NCBI RefSeq assembly: GCF_021655555.1
Contig: NZ_AP023086.1
Location: forward strand, 372,001 to 436,000
Origin: Marinagarivorans cellulosilyticus
GTDB lineage: Bacteria > Pseudomonadota > Gammaproteobacteria > Pseudomonadales > Cellvibrionaceae
Direction of reading: 5' to 3'
Length of the DNA stretch: 64,000 bases
This document shows positions 53,528 through 61,729 of the stretch, one piece after another. A program made the translations under genes and the position numbers. Within the stretch, counting starts at the first letter, position 1. Each line of letters starts with the position of its first letter. Under the pieces are notes generated by a model, which saw only the letters and a list, made by a program, of their open reading frames with translations, did not search any database and was not told where the DNA came from.

Positions 53528-54457
53528 CTAACGGGTAATCCAGCACTTTATAGCCTCGTTATGGGCAAAGGTTTCAGCGTGCTCGCCTTGTAGCATGATG
53601 AGTGTCGAGAGCATGCCGGCTTGCATACATGTTGGGGCGGCTACGGTAACCGCTTTGGGTGGGTTAAGCACTGGCCAGCCGGTTTTGGGGTTGAGTAGGT
53701 GGCTATAACTTTTGCCATCGATAACCCACTGCCGTTGGCTTGTACCGCTGGTGGTAACGGCACCGTCTTGAAAGGTAAGGCGCTCGCTTGCGGTTAAATT
53801 GTTATCGGCTTTTGTATCATTAAAACCAATATGCCATGGACGTTTCGGTAAGGATTGGCTAGCCACTAAATCACCACCTAAGTTAACGAGTATGGCAGTG
53901 CTGGCATTGCTGGCATTGCCTTCTAACGCAAGGCGCAGGCTTTTGTCGGCGGCATATTCTTTACCTATGCCGCCAAAATCAATTTGCATTCCTTTGGGCA
54001 GTGCAAGCGTATTGCCGGTGAGCTTGGCTTTTGTTAAACCAATTAAAGGTAATACGGCTTGAATCGAAGCTTGGCTGGGTAATTCTTGCTGGCCAGCTGT
54101 TTTTTTCTGATGAAAGGCCCAAATATTTTTTAGTACGCCAGCGCTAATATCAAACAGCCCATCACTAAGTTCATAAAGCTGTTGCGCATAATGGAAGAGG
54201 GCTGTGGTTTCGTCGTCTAGTGTAATAGGCTGGCCATTCGCATTGTTAATGGCTGCCGTAATGCCCGTTTTAGTAAAGCGGCTGTATTTGTCTTCTATAC
54301 GCCAGGCTTCGGTGGCAATGACTTGTGCAATTTGGCTGGCTTGGGTTTTATCGTCTACAGCAATTAAGGCTTCGCAGGGGCACGCCATGGCGGAAAATTG
54401 CGCCAGCCAAAAGGGCTTGCGCAATGTTAAGTGAATGGAGCGGTTAGGTGCAGTCAT
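53528..54457 (-). CDS. apbE: FAD:protein FMN transferase (ApbE family)
   Basis: Transfers FMN from FAD to a threonine or serine of a target protein, with magnesium. Family motifs are present: FSAMACPCEALI near the start (usually AMGT), IEDKYSRF, DGLFDIS, QIDFGGIGKEYAAD, AILVNLGGDL, SGTSQRQWVIDGKSYSHLLNPKTGWPV. It is 309 aa. No clear signal peptide or lipobox precedes the domain, though the first hydrophobic stretch is poorly defined. It lies 72 bases downstream of the DUF3570 gene, whose product has a matching acceptor motif, so that protein is the likely substrate. Confidence 0.92.
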   Translation of the reverse strand: MTAPNRSIHLTLRKPFWLAQFSAMACPCEALIAVDDKTQASQIAQVIATEAWRIEDKYSRFTKTGITAAINNANGQPITLDDETTALFHYAQQLYELSDGLFDISAGVLKNIWAFHQKKTAGQQELPSQASIQAVLPLIGLTKAKLTGNTLALPKGMQIDFGGIGKEYAADKSLRLALEGNASNASTAILVNLGGDLVASQSLPKRPWHIGFNDTKADNNLTASERLTFQDGAVTTSGTSQRQWVIDGKSYSHLLNPKTGWPVLNPPKAVTVAAPTCMQAGMLSTLIMLQGEHAETFAHNEAIKCWITR

Positions 54458-54529
54458 TGTGATGTAAGTGTAGCGTGTTGTCTGTGATTGGGAGTCCTAT
54501 AGCTGAGCATGAATACATTGATGGTAGGT

Positions 54530-55837
54530 TTAAAATTTAAACGAGTAGCCCACTTGAACAATAATGGCATCTAGATCTGGGAAGGTATTGTGCCTGTCTT
54601 GTAGGTTGCCCGGTAGGGTTTGGTGTTCGCCTGTTTGTTTGTAGCGTTCTATGCGCAAGTTAATTTCTTTGTTGTCGCCAAATAGGTAACCGTATTTCGC
54701 GCCAAAGGTAGTTCCGGTGAACTCGCCTAAACGGGAATCGGCGCTGATGTTGGCAGGAAGCTCAGTTAGCGAAGCATCTAAGCCTTGCACGTAAAAGTCG
54801 GCGCCGGCTTGTTGGTAATACCTGAGATGTGGCTCAAGGTAATGGTGCTCGTTCAGCTGCCAGCGATAACGGGTATCGATGGTGTGCGAATCTATGCCCC
54901 AGTCATCGGTGTGGTAACGGTACGAAATATCAAAAATATTATCTTTGCCGTGATGAGATTTGCTGCGCATGAAAATACTGTGCTTGGTGCGTTTATCAGG
55001 CCGCGATTCATAAACATAGCCTTGCGGTGCGCCATCGCTATCCAATAATGAAACAACTTTGTAAGCATCGTTAAGGTAGCCGCTTTGGTTGCTGAATGAG
55101 TAGTTCAGCTGGACTAACCACCTTGGGGACATAACTTGAGTGACACCCAGTAAAAGGTCTGTCACGGTTTTGTTATCGTCTTCGCCCTCTTTATTGCCGT
55201 TCGAACCGATAGTCATTTCTGATAGCGGAATCGGCTTACCGCCGACGGGTTTAATCCTGTCGCCGGCAAGCGCTAAACCGGCAGATAGCGTTGTGTTGTG
55301 CTGGTTAAGGTCTTTGGCAATATTGACGTTAAGAGCAACCGACTGGTAATCGTATTCGCGCGATGCTGCAATACCGCCAGAAAACCTCAAGGTATCGCTC
55401 AGTGGTGCTGTGTATTGGGTGCTAAGCGCGGCGCGGGTATCTTTAAATACATCGTCTAACGGTAGCTCGCTTTCGGGTGTTTGGTAGGTGTTTTTGCCAG
55501 AGGGCGTTGAAAAAGTTTGCACTTCGTCGGCAGGCGAGGCGCCGTTGGGGGTGGCGCCTGTTAGGGAGTCAATAGCCAGTTTTATATTCCAAAAGCGGTC
55601 GCCTTCGAGCTTTTTAGTGGCGCTAATCACAGGCTCTACGGCGGTAACGCGATCTGTTTCGCTGTAGTAGAGCACTGCGGTATCTACGTCCCAGCTTTTG
55701 TCGCCGGCTAACGCAGGGGCTGTGCCGAGTAATGCGGTAGTGGCTTGGGCTAGGCCTGCAGCTACGCCCAATTTTGTAGCGTGTCTGTATCGTGATGTGC
55801 AGCTGCTTTTTGGCTTGTTAGTTTTATCTAATTGCAT
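54530..55837 (-). CDS. DUF3570 outer-membrane barrel-like protein with flavinylation motif
   Basis: Protein of 435 aa. An N-terminal charged stretch leads into a hydrophobic export signal ending near ALA|GD. The body alternates short beta strands and ends VQVGYSFKF, a terminal-Phe barrel signal. Near the N-terminus, residues 90-96 read DSLTGAT, an exact match to the D-x-x-[ST]-G-A-T acceptor motif used by ApbE, followed by PNGA. Thr96 would carry FMN. The start overlaps the DUF4266 gene by ten bases. The DUF3570 assignment is from overall pattern and gene neighbourhood. Function in the family is not established. Confidence 0.83.
   Translation of the reverse strand: MQLDKTNKPKSSCTSRYRHATKLGVAAGLAQATTALLGTAPALAGDKSWDVDTAVLYYSETDRVTAVEPVISATKKLEGDRFWNIKLAIDSLTGATPNGASPADEVQTFSTPSGKNTYQTPESELPLDDVFKDTRAALSTQYTAPLSDTLRFSGGIAASREYDYQSVALNVNIAKDLNQHNTTLSAGLALAGDRIKPVGGKPIPLSEMTIGSNGNKEGEDDNKTVTDLLLGVTQVMSPRWLVQLNYSFSNQSGYLNDAYKVVSLLDSDGAPQGYVYESRPDKRTKHSIFMRSKSHHGKDNIFDISYRYHTDDWGIDSHTIDTRYRWQLNEHHYLEPHLRYYQQAGADFYVQGLDASLTELPANISADSRLGEFTGTTFGAKYGYLFGDNKEINLRIERYKQTGEHQTLPGNLQDRHNTFPDLDAIIVQVGYSFKF
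55550..55570 (-). other. codons of the putative FMN-attachment motif in the DUF3570 protein
   Basis: These seven codons encode Asp90-Ser-Leu-Thr-Gly-Ala-Thr96. The last threonine is the predicted site of phosphoester-linked FMN. This is based on the established ApbE acceptor consensus; modification has not been shown here. Confidence 0.6.
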
Positions 55838-56052
55838 CCGCAGCCACCTCCGCCAAAGCTTGCGCCACCGCTACTGGCTTCTTTGCTGAAGTAAATATGA
55901 TCGTCGAAGCTTGCTGTAATGGCATCGTGATCGAGCTGCATTGTATCTTTTGCGAGGGTGCCGCGTTGGTAGGGTTTGGCGCCTAGCGAGCTGCAGCCCA
56001 CCAATGTGCTGGCTGCCAATGAAAGTGCAAGGGCAATAAATGGCTTGTGCAT
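55828..56052 (-). CDS. DUF4266 small lipoprotein with Cys-Gly-Cys tail
   Basis: Protein of 74 aa. The type II signal peptide has lipobox LVGC (Cys21, approximately). The short mature part contains PYQRGTLAKDTMQLD and ends in a Gly-rich tail with two cysteines, GGGGCGCN. The start is ATG 56052 after GAGGCC; a longer frame to 56106 lacks a ribosome binding site. DUF4266 genes typically sit beside DUF3570 and ApbE, as here. The terminal CGC could bind metal or take part in thiol exchange; that is inference. Confidence 0.83.
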   Translation of the reverse strand: MHKPFIALALSLAASTLVGCSSLGAKPYQRGTLAKDTMQLDHDAITASFDDHIYFSKEASSGGASFGGGGCGCN

Positions 56053-56189
56053 GAAGGCCTCTATTCGTAATAAAGCAAAGTAACAAGCTAACGTAGCTCG
56101 GGCCAATTATGACGGCATAAGCGTAAAGCGCTATAGCACGCATGCTGGATAAACACATGCCAAGCCCATAATATGCGTTTATAGGGCAT

Positions 56190-56744
56190 ATGTACCATCA
56201 TAAAATAGCGAATCAGTCGCCACGTATTTGGAAGCTAGGCATGCAGGCATTTTTCACACACCGTTATTTCATCGTTACCTTACTCACATTGTTAAGTGTT
56301 ATGAGTATTGCCGACTTGATAGTTGACCATAGCGAAGGTGCGGGTTTTGAGCATATGGCACAAGAGGGAGTGGTGCTTTTTTTGTGTTTAATTGCGGTAG
56401 CCAATTTGTTACTAGGCGTTCGCCGCCAATCTAAGCGAATCGCCGGTCTCAAACGAGAGTTAGCGACGGCTGCTCAAGAAATAGAAAAAGCGAGTGAGTC
56501 TTTAAAGGATGGCCGTATTGCTTTTGCAAAAGTGATTGCAGAGCAGTTTGATGCATGGGGGTTAAGCAAAAGCGAGCACGATATCGGTTTTTTAGTATTA
56601 AAGGGCTTTAGCTTAGCCGAGATCGCGAGCCTGCGAGAAACCAAAGAAAAGACGGTTCGCCAGCAGGCATCAGCCGTTTATAAAAAGGCCGGTGTTAGCG
56701 GCCGCCACGCTTTTTCGGCGTGGTTTATTGAAGATTATATGTGA
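56190..56744 (+). CDS. membrane-anchored LuxR-type transcriptional regulator
   Basis: Protein of 184 aa. Two membrane helices (about residues 28-46 and 60-76) are followed by a coiled coil (GLKRELATAAQEIEKASESL) and a C-terminal LuxR/GerE helix-turn-helix (LSKSEHDIGFLVLKGFSLAEIASLRETKEKTVRQQASAVYKK). There is no receiver domain. It is transcribed divergently from the DUF4266-DUF3570-apbE cassette with a 137-base gap, so it is the natural candidate to regulate that cassette. A membrane-bound one-component regulator is unusual for this fold. Confidence 0.82.
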   Translation: MYHHKIANQSPRIWKLGMQAFFTHRYFIVTLLTLLSVMSIADLIVDHSEGAGFEHMAQEGVVLFLCLIAVANLLLGVRRQSKRIAGLKRELATAAQEIEKASESLKDGRIAFAKVIAEQFDAWGLSKSEHDIGFLVLKGFSLAEIASLRETKEKTVRQQASAVYKKAGVSGRHAFSAWFIEDYM

Positions 56745-56746
56745 TG

Positions 56747-57154
56747 CTACTGTGTTGTTTGGCACGGATAGCGTGCTGCGAATCCGCGGATTAGCAATTC
56801 GCCTACCGGAGTTTTAGGCTTGGCTTTTTGGCTTTTGGCCTGCCCAGTGATAATCGATAAAACATCTTTTAGTTGCATTGGCGTGCCTTCGGGTACGCAA
56901 ATAAGAGCGGGTAACCCTTGTGCCGTGAGTGCGCGGGTGTAAATCATCGTGGTATCCATTGTGGCAACAAGCTTGGCCATCTGGACTTTGTCGATTTTTT
57001 TGCCCTTTTCCATATTGTAAATCTCCTTTTGCAGTTCTTGCCAAGGCATAGCTTGGGCAGTTGTTGGTGCTGCCAGCATGATGATAAAGGCGCTTAATAA
57101 CCGGCTTTGAATGAAGGCCTTGCACAAACTGGAGCGGCGGGTGTTCGTGAGCAT
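56747..57154 (-). CDS. secreted Rap1a/Tai-like domain protein
   Basis: Protein of 135 aa with a signal peptide ending near AQA|MP. The C-terminal half matches the Rap1a/Tai pattern: a cysteine in ALICVPEGTPMQLKDVLSII, a linker, and then a second cysteine in RGFAARYPCQ that would form the usual disulfide. The family includes immunity proteins to type VI amidase effectors, but many members have no effector partner. None is seen here, so an immunity role should not be assumed. The start is ATG 57154 behind AAAGGA; an upstream ATG at 57190 is weaker. Confidence 0.7.
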   Translation of the reverse strand: MLTNTRRSSLCKAFIQSRLLSAFIIMLAAPTTAQAMPWQELQKEIYNMEKGKKIDKVQMAKLVATMDTTMIYTRALTAQGLPALICVPEGTPMQLKDVLSIITGQAKSQKAKPKTPVGELLIRGFAARYPCQTTQ

Positions 57155-57197
57155 GGCTAATCCTTTTAGTTGAATATGATTGTTATTCAATAATAAG

Positions 57198-57214
57198 TTA
57201 TCGTTTTACGATAA
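57198..57214. promoter_or_regulatory. palindrome TTATCG-N5-CGATAA upstream of the DUF2975 operon
   Basis: Six-base half sites TTATCG and CGATAA are separated by TTTTA in an AT-rich tract, 63 bases before the DUF2975 GTG and 44 bases upstream of the divergent Rap1a-like gene. It is a candidate operator for the XRE regulator encoded downstream or for the divergent pair. Confidence 0.45.
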
Positions 57215-57277
57215 TAAAATGTTGTTTTGGCTTGACCTATATGCTTGAATAAGGTTTTTAACCGTGGAGGGTTCAGC

Positions 57278-57820
57278 GTGAAGCAAACACTGCAAAAACG
57301 CGTTTTTTTAACTTGCAGGGCCATGCAACTGGTATGTGTACTTATAGTGTTGGCATTAATTGGCGGTGCGATTTGGGGGCTGATACATGCACCTATGCAC
57401 TTGGAGGCCTATGGGACGCAGCGGGGTTTGATTGTTGTGCCTGGTGATTTCTCTGCTGTGCAGTGGGGGCTTGTGTGTGCTTTGGTGGCGGTACCCTTAG
57501 TGGTTTTATGCTACGGCTTATATCGGTTGTTTAGTTTGTTTCAGCTATTTGCACGCAGTGTTTACTTTACCGCCAGTACGGTGAGCCACCTGCTTGCTTT
57601 TGCGCTGGCCCTGTTAGCCGCGGTTGTGGCCAGCATGTTGAGTAATACGGCGCTAAGCCTTGTGGCAACTTGGAATAACCCAGAAGGTTTGCGGGCCCTG
57701 AATGTAAGCTTTGGCAGCCATGAATTGTTGCTATTACTTTTTGCCGCCGTGTTTGCGGTGATTGCATGGGTTTTTACAGAAGCTATATTGCTTGCCGAAG
57801 AAAACGCGGAAATTATTTAA
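57278..57820 (+). CDS. DUF2975 family membrane protein
   Basis: Protein of 180 aa with four membrane segments (about residues 15-37, 63-85, 103-125 and 148-170) and few conserved polar residues. The DUF2975 family is typically encoded just before a small YozG-like XRE regulator, as here. The start is GTG 57278, seven bases after GTGGAGG; the upstream TTG at 57245 lacks support. Function is unknown; a sensor or anti-regulator role for the partner is inference. Confidence 0.8.
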   Translation: MKQTLQKRVFLTCRAMQLVCVLIVLALIGGAIWGLIHAPMHLEAYGTQRGLIVVPGDFSAVQWGLVCALVAVPLVVLCYGLYRLFSLFQLFARSVYFTASTVSHLLAFALALLAAVVASMLSNTALSLVATWNNPEGLRALNVSFGSHELLLLLFAAVFAVIAWVFTEAILLAEENAEII

Positions 57821-58041
57821 TGCCTATTGTTGTAACCTTAGATGCCGTATTGGCTAAAAACAAAGTGCGCTCTAAAGAGCTGGCGGAATATGTTGGCATT
57901 ACCGAGCAGAATATCTCGGTCTTTAAGTCGGGTAAGGCGCGCGGAGTGCGTTTTAGTACCCTCGAAAAAATGTGCGAGTTTTTACAGTGCCAGCCCGGTG
58001 ACTTAATAACATTCGAGCCAGAGGACAAAACCGATGGCTAG
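57820..58041 (+). CDS. YozG-like XRE family transcriptional regulator
   Basis: Protein of 73 aa that is almost entirely a Cro/C1 helix-turn-helix: VLAKNKVRSKELAEYVGITEQNISVFKSGKARGVRFSTLEKMCEFLQCQPGDLI. The ATG overlaps the DUF2975 stop (TAATG), so the two are coupled. It is convergent with the GGDEF-EAL gene, overlapping by four bases. It probably regulates its own operon. Confidence 0.88.
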   Translation: MPIVVTLDAVLAKNKVRSKELAEYVGITEQNISVFKSGKARGVRFSTLEKMCEFLQCQPGDLITFEPEDKTDG

Positions 58042-59927
58042 GCCGCATCCTGTAGTAGGCGAATCAACGATTTAATGGAAACCGGGCGCGACCACAGGTA
58101 GCCCTGGCCGTGGGTAATGCCAAGCTCTTTTAAAAATAGGAGCTCTTCGGCATTTTCTACGCCTTCTGCAACCGTATTCATTATTAGGCCATCGGCAATG
58201 TTGTGAACGGCGCGAACGATCGCCTGGTTGTCTGAGTTGCCCTCTATGCCATGTACAAAGGATCGGTCGATCTTCAGTTTGGCGACTTTGATTTTTTGCA
58301 CATAGCCCAAGTTGGAATAGCCGGTACCAAAATCGTCGATGGCCAAGCTGATGCCCATTAGCTTAAGTTGTTCTACCGACTCATCAAATTCGGGCGAGTC
58401 CGACAGCAGTTCAGATTCTGTAATTTCTAATTCGAGGGAGTTTGGCGAGATTGGCACATCAGCTAATATTTTCTTGACGCGTTTTTTGAAATCGTCACGT
58501 TTGAGCTGAATGGTCGATACATTAACGGCTACCCGGAACTCGGGAAAGTACTTGCTTTGTAGGCCGGATATGTCGCGGCAGGCACGTTCTAGTACCCAAG
58601 CGCCGATATCTACAATCAAGCCCGACTTCTCGGCAAGGGGAATAAATATATCTGGGCGGATCAGGCCGCGCTTGGGGTGCTGCCAGCGCACTAATGCTTC
58701 GGCGCCGATAATTTTGCCGGTTTCTAATAGAACAATCGGTTGGTATTCCACATAAAGCTCGTCGTCCTTTAATGCAGTACGCAAATCTTCTAGCAGCTGC
58801 ATTCGCTCTAGGGCATCGGAGTTCATCGAGGAGTTGTAATAGTGGAATGTGTTGCGGCCGAGGTCTTTCGAACGGTACATGGCGATATCGGCTTTTTTGA
58901 CTAGCTCGTCATAACGCTCGCCATCGTTGGGGTAAACAGAAATACCAATCGAAGCACTGCAAACCAATTTATGCTGGCCGGTAATTACGGGGCGCGATAC
59001 GCGCTCTTGAATAACTGTTGCAATGTTAGACACATCGCGCTCATCAGATAGCCCTTCTAAAATGAGTAGGAACTCATCGCCGCCCAACCGGCAGACGGTA
59101 TCGCTGGCGCGGGTGGCATCGCGCAAGCGTTCGGCAATGGCAACTAAATAACGGTCGCCGGTTTCGTGCCCAAGCGAATCGTTAATGGCTTTAAAGTCGT
59201 CCAAATCAATAAATATCAGTGCGATTTTTTTATCGGAGTGGGTGCGTGCCGCGCGCTGTACGGCTTGCTCGAAGCGGTCGCTGGCCAGTGTTCGGTTGGG
59301 GAGTTCGGTAAGGTTGTCGTGGTTGGCTAAAAAGGCAATCGCTTTTTCAGACTCACGTACCTTGACGTTTTCACTATTGAGGTTGTGAATAGTATTCACG
59401 TAGTCGTTAATAAGAAGGCGCACCGCTAACCCAGATATCAACAGAATAATGGCCGTAGTGACGGGGCGTGTGGCATCGTTAAAAGAGTTATTAAACGTCA
59501 ATAGCCCGCTTTGTTGCGCATAGCCCATGGCAAAGATATTCGCAATAAAAACGATCAGTAAAATGGTAAAGCTACGCCGGCTGCCGACCATGGCGGCAAA
59601 AATAAGAATACAGGGCAAGCCCATCAAGCCAGAGTCGTAATGACCATTAGACACCCAAAGTATAGAGAGCGCGAGGGTGGCAAGTGTCCAAATCAGTAGT
59701 TCAGAGGCGGCTTTGGTTTGTTTTTTTTGTGCAAGCCAAAAGCAAGCTCCCAGAAAGGGCAAGCTGGCTAAGAGCATAAACAGTGGCAGCCAGTTTTGCT
59801 CGACAAGCGTAACCGCCCCAATAGCAACAGCCCCGCCCAGAGCCAATAGTGTTAATTGGGCTGCTCGGCGCTCTAGTATGCTGCTTACGTTGTAGTTTGA
59901 GGCTTGTTGGTGGTTTACATCTGTCAT
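58038..59927 (-). CDS. membrane GGDEF-EAL protein (c-di-GMP synthesis/turnover)
   Basis: Protein of 629 aa. About six membrane helices (residues about 20-185) form an uncharacterised sensor region. The GGDEF domain is intact with RLGGDEFLLIL and DLDDFKAINDSLGHETGD. The EAL domain carries GAEALVRWQHP, DDFGTGYSNLGY and the catalytic-loop lysine region, all canonical. Both diguanylate cyclase and phosphodiesterase chemistry are possible. It is a single-gene unit. No inhibitory RxxD site was clearly seen five residues before GGDEF. Confidence 0.93.
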   Translation of the reverse strand: MTDVNHQQASNYNVSSILERRAAQLTLLALGGAVAIGAVTLVEQNWLPLFMLLASLPFLGACFWLAQKKQTKAASELLIWTLATLALSILWVSNGHYDSGLMGLPCILIFAAMVGSRRSFTILLIVFIANIFAMGYAQQSGLLTFNNSFNDATRPVTTAIILLISGLAVRLLINDYVNTIHNLNSENVKVRESEKAIAFLANHDNLTELPNRTLASDRFEQAVQRAARTHSDKKIALIFIDLDDFKAINDSLGHETGDRYLVAIAERLRDATRASDTVCRLGGDEFLLILEGLSDERDVSNIATVIQERVSRPVITGQHKLVCSASIGISVYPNDGERYDELVKKADIAMYRSKDLGRNTFHYYNSSMNSDALERMQLLEDLRTALKDDELYVEYQPIVLLETGKIIGAEALVRWQHPKRGLIRPDIFIPLAEKSGLIVDIGAWVLERACRDISGLQSKYFPEFRVAVNVSTIQLKRDDFKKRVKKILADVPISPNSLELEITESELLSDSPEFDESVEQLKLMGISLAIDDFGTGYSNLGYVQKIKVAKLKIDRSFVHGIEGNSDNQAIVRAVHNIADGLIMNTVAEGVENAEELLFLKELGITHGQGYLWSRPVSIKSLIRLLQDAA

Positions 59928-60552
59928 TGCGGTTTATTGCTCTTATGTGCCATCCGAGTACAGAGAGAGGTACTGTAAAAGTACCCGTGAATGCTGATGA
60001 GTACTATTTATGTCGGCGGGCAAATTCCTTTGTTGTCGCACGTGTTGAGCATAGGCCCTTTGTCACCTGTTGCCGGGTTAATTGCATTAAATCCTAATCA
60101 AGAATTAAACGCAGCTGCGATGCGACTAGCGGTGCATTTAAAAGGTAAACACGCGCATTGTTTTTCATGTTTTATTATCGAGATGCGCGTTTCTAGATCA
60201 ACGGTATTTAAAGTGTGCTGAAACCCCAGTGTGCCAAAAAAAAATATAAAGTAATCAGTGTTCTAAACAAATAGTCATAAATGACATTTTTCTGTCGCGC
60301 ACTTCTTTATCGATTAATACAAATGTATGAATGCCTGCTGCGAATGTAGAATACGGGTGCCCTGATTTTTATTAACGGGCAAATAGCGCGTAGCTTGACG
60401 CCATAGAGTATATGTTGTGAGCCGCAGCAAAAGGTATCCCATTTGTGTGTCTGCTATTTTTGATCACTGTTTTATGGCTTGTGGTGTCAGGCAACACTTC
60501 TTAAGCTGCTGGTTGTATATTTTGACGCTAAATAGCGACACGAGGAAATAAC
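59928..60552. other. intergenic region between GGDEF-EAL and GH5 genes
   Basis: This 625-base AT-rich stretch contains promoters for two divergent genes. Open frames present (for example near 60000-60220) lack family resemblance, ribosome binding sites and codon bias. A CGCTA-AA-TAGCG palindrome at 60526-60537 is the only regular element seen. Confidence 0.5.
60526..60537. promoter_or_regulatory. palindrome just upstream of the GH5 ribosome binding site
   Basis: CGCTA-AA-TAGCG is a perfect five-base inverted repeat located 15 bases before the GH5 ATG, adjoining the GAGGAA ribosome binding site. It could be a repressor operator, or a small hairpin affecting translation. Confidence 0.35.
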
Positions 60553-61647
60553 ATGAAAAAAATAATAGCATTAGTTGGCTTGTTGCTAACGTCGGTGGCT
60601 TGGGCTGACCTTTCAGCCAGCTGGTGGCAAGGCGGCTACCCCAAACCTTTCGAGCACAGTTTGCTTGCTAAAAAGCAAAGTGCTATTACGATTCAAGGCA
60701 ACAAATTTGTCGACGAAGACGGCGCCGTTTTTTTCTTTAAAGGTGTCAACGTTGCCGACCCCGACAAACTGGCCCAGCAAGGGCAGTGGAATAAAGCACT
60801 GTTTGAAGAAGTAAAACGTTGGGGCGCAAATACAATACGCTTACCCATTCACCCCGCGGCTTGGGCTAAGCACGGCCCAGGGCAATATTACGCTTGGTTG
60901 GATGAAGCCGTTATTTGGGCAAACGAATTAGGCTTGTATTTAATTATCGATTGGCATTCTATTGGCAATTTGCATTCTGGTTTGTTCCAGCACCCTATGT
61001 ACGTTACCGATTTTCAACAGACACAAGACTTTTGGCAAAAAACAGCCTTTCGCTATAAAGGTGTTCCAACGGTAGCGGTTTATGAGCTTTTTAACGAGCC
61101 GACACATAACTATATAGGCAATGGCGATTATAGTTTGGGCAGCATTACGTGGGCACAATGGAAGACCCAAGTTGAAGCGATGATTGACCTTATTCAAGCG
61201 TACGATAAACAAGTCATACCGTTGGTTGCTGGGTTTAACTGGGCTTACGATTTAACGCCAGTAAGAACGCAACCTTTTGAGCGCGAAAACATTGCCTATG
61301 CCGCGCACCCTTATCCACAAAAGGCTAAGCCTGAGAACGAATCGCGCGAGGAATTCTTTCGCTTATGGGAAGAGCATTGGGGTTTTGTGGCCGATCGCGC
61401 GCCAATGATTGCAACAGAAATTGGCTGGGCAAACGAAAATGAACACGGTGCTCATGTGCCAACCATTAATAATGATCACACCTACGGGCCTAATATCGTT
61501 AAGTACTTAGCGAAAAAAGGCATATCCTGGACGGTATGGGCGTTCGATCCTGAGTGGTCACCGACCATGATTAAAAACTGGGATTTTGAGCCTACCGAGC
61601 AGGGGGCTTTCTTTAAAAAGGTATTACAGGGTAAATATAAAGAGTAA
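60553..61647 (+). CDS. secreted glycoside hydrolase family 5 enzyme
   Basis: Protein of 364 aa with a signal peptide cleaved near AWA|DL. The (beta/alpha)8 GH5 fold is shown by FFKGVNVAD, WGANTIRLPIHP, YLIIDWHS, the acid/base Glu182 in YELFNEP, HPYPQ, and the nucleophile Glu289 in IATEIGWANE. There is no carbohydrate-binding module or linker. It is probably a beta-1,4-glucanase or mannanase-type endo-enzyme; the subfamily, and thus the substrate, cannot be set by eye. It stands alone with no nearby transporter. Confidence 0.92.
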   Translation: MKKIIALVGLLLTSVAWADLSASWWQGGYPKPFEHSLLAKKQSAITIQGNKFVDEDGAVFFFKGVNVADPDKLAQQGQWNKALFEEVKRWGANTIRLPIHPAAWAKHGPGQYYAWLDEAVIWANELGLYLIIDWHSIGNLHSGLFQHPMYVTDFQQTQDFWQKTAFRYKGVPTVAVYELFNEPTHNYIGNGDYSLGSITWAQWKTQVEAMIDLIQAYDKQVIPLVAGFNWAYDLTPVRTQPFERENIAYAAHPYPQKAKPENESREEFFRLWEEHWGFVADRAPMIATEIGWANENEHGAHVPTINNDHTYGPNIVKYLAKKGISWTVWAFDPEWSPTMIKNWDFEPTEQGAFFKKVLQGKYKE

Positions 61648-61656
61648 TCGCCGCCG

Positions 61657-61680
61657 CCCCCTGAGGTATACCTAAGGGGG
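61657..61680 (+). terminator. possible terminator hairpin after GH5
   Basis: The arms CCCCCTGAGG and CCTAAGGGGG pair with one mismatch around a TATA loop, ten bases after the GH5 stop. There is no T tract, so intrinsic termination is uncertain. Confidence 0.5.
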
Positions 61681-61729
61681 CTTAGCGAATGATATTTTCA
61701 ACGTTTGTATCGGCCAGCGCTTGCGGCCC

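Noticed and set aside
58038..59927. Possible degenerate GGDEF or EAL domain, by analogy with the degenerate HD-GYP protein
   Set aside because: GGDEF, EAL, DDFGTGYS and surrounding motifs are all intact, so no loss of function is indicated.
60001..60221. Open frame in the gap upstream of GH5
   Set aside because: No ribosome binding site, no family pattern and poor codon bias; treated as non-coding.
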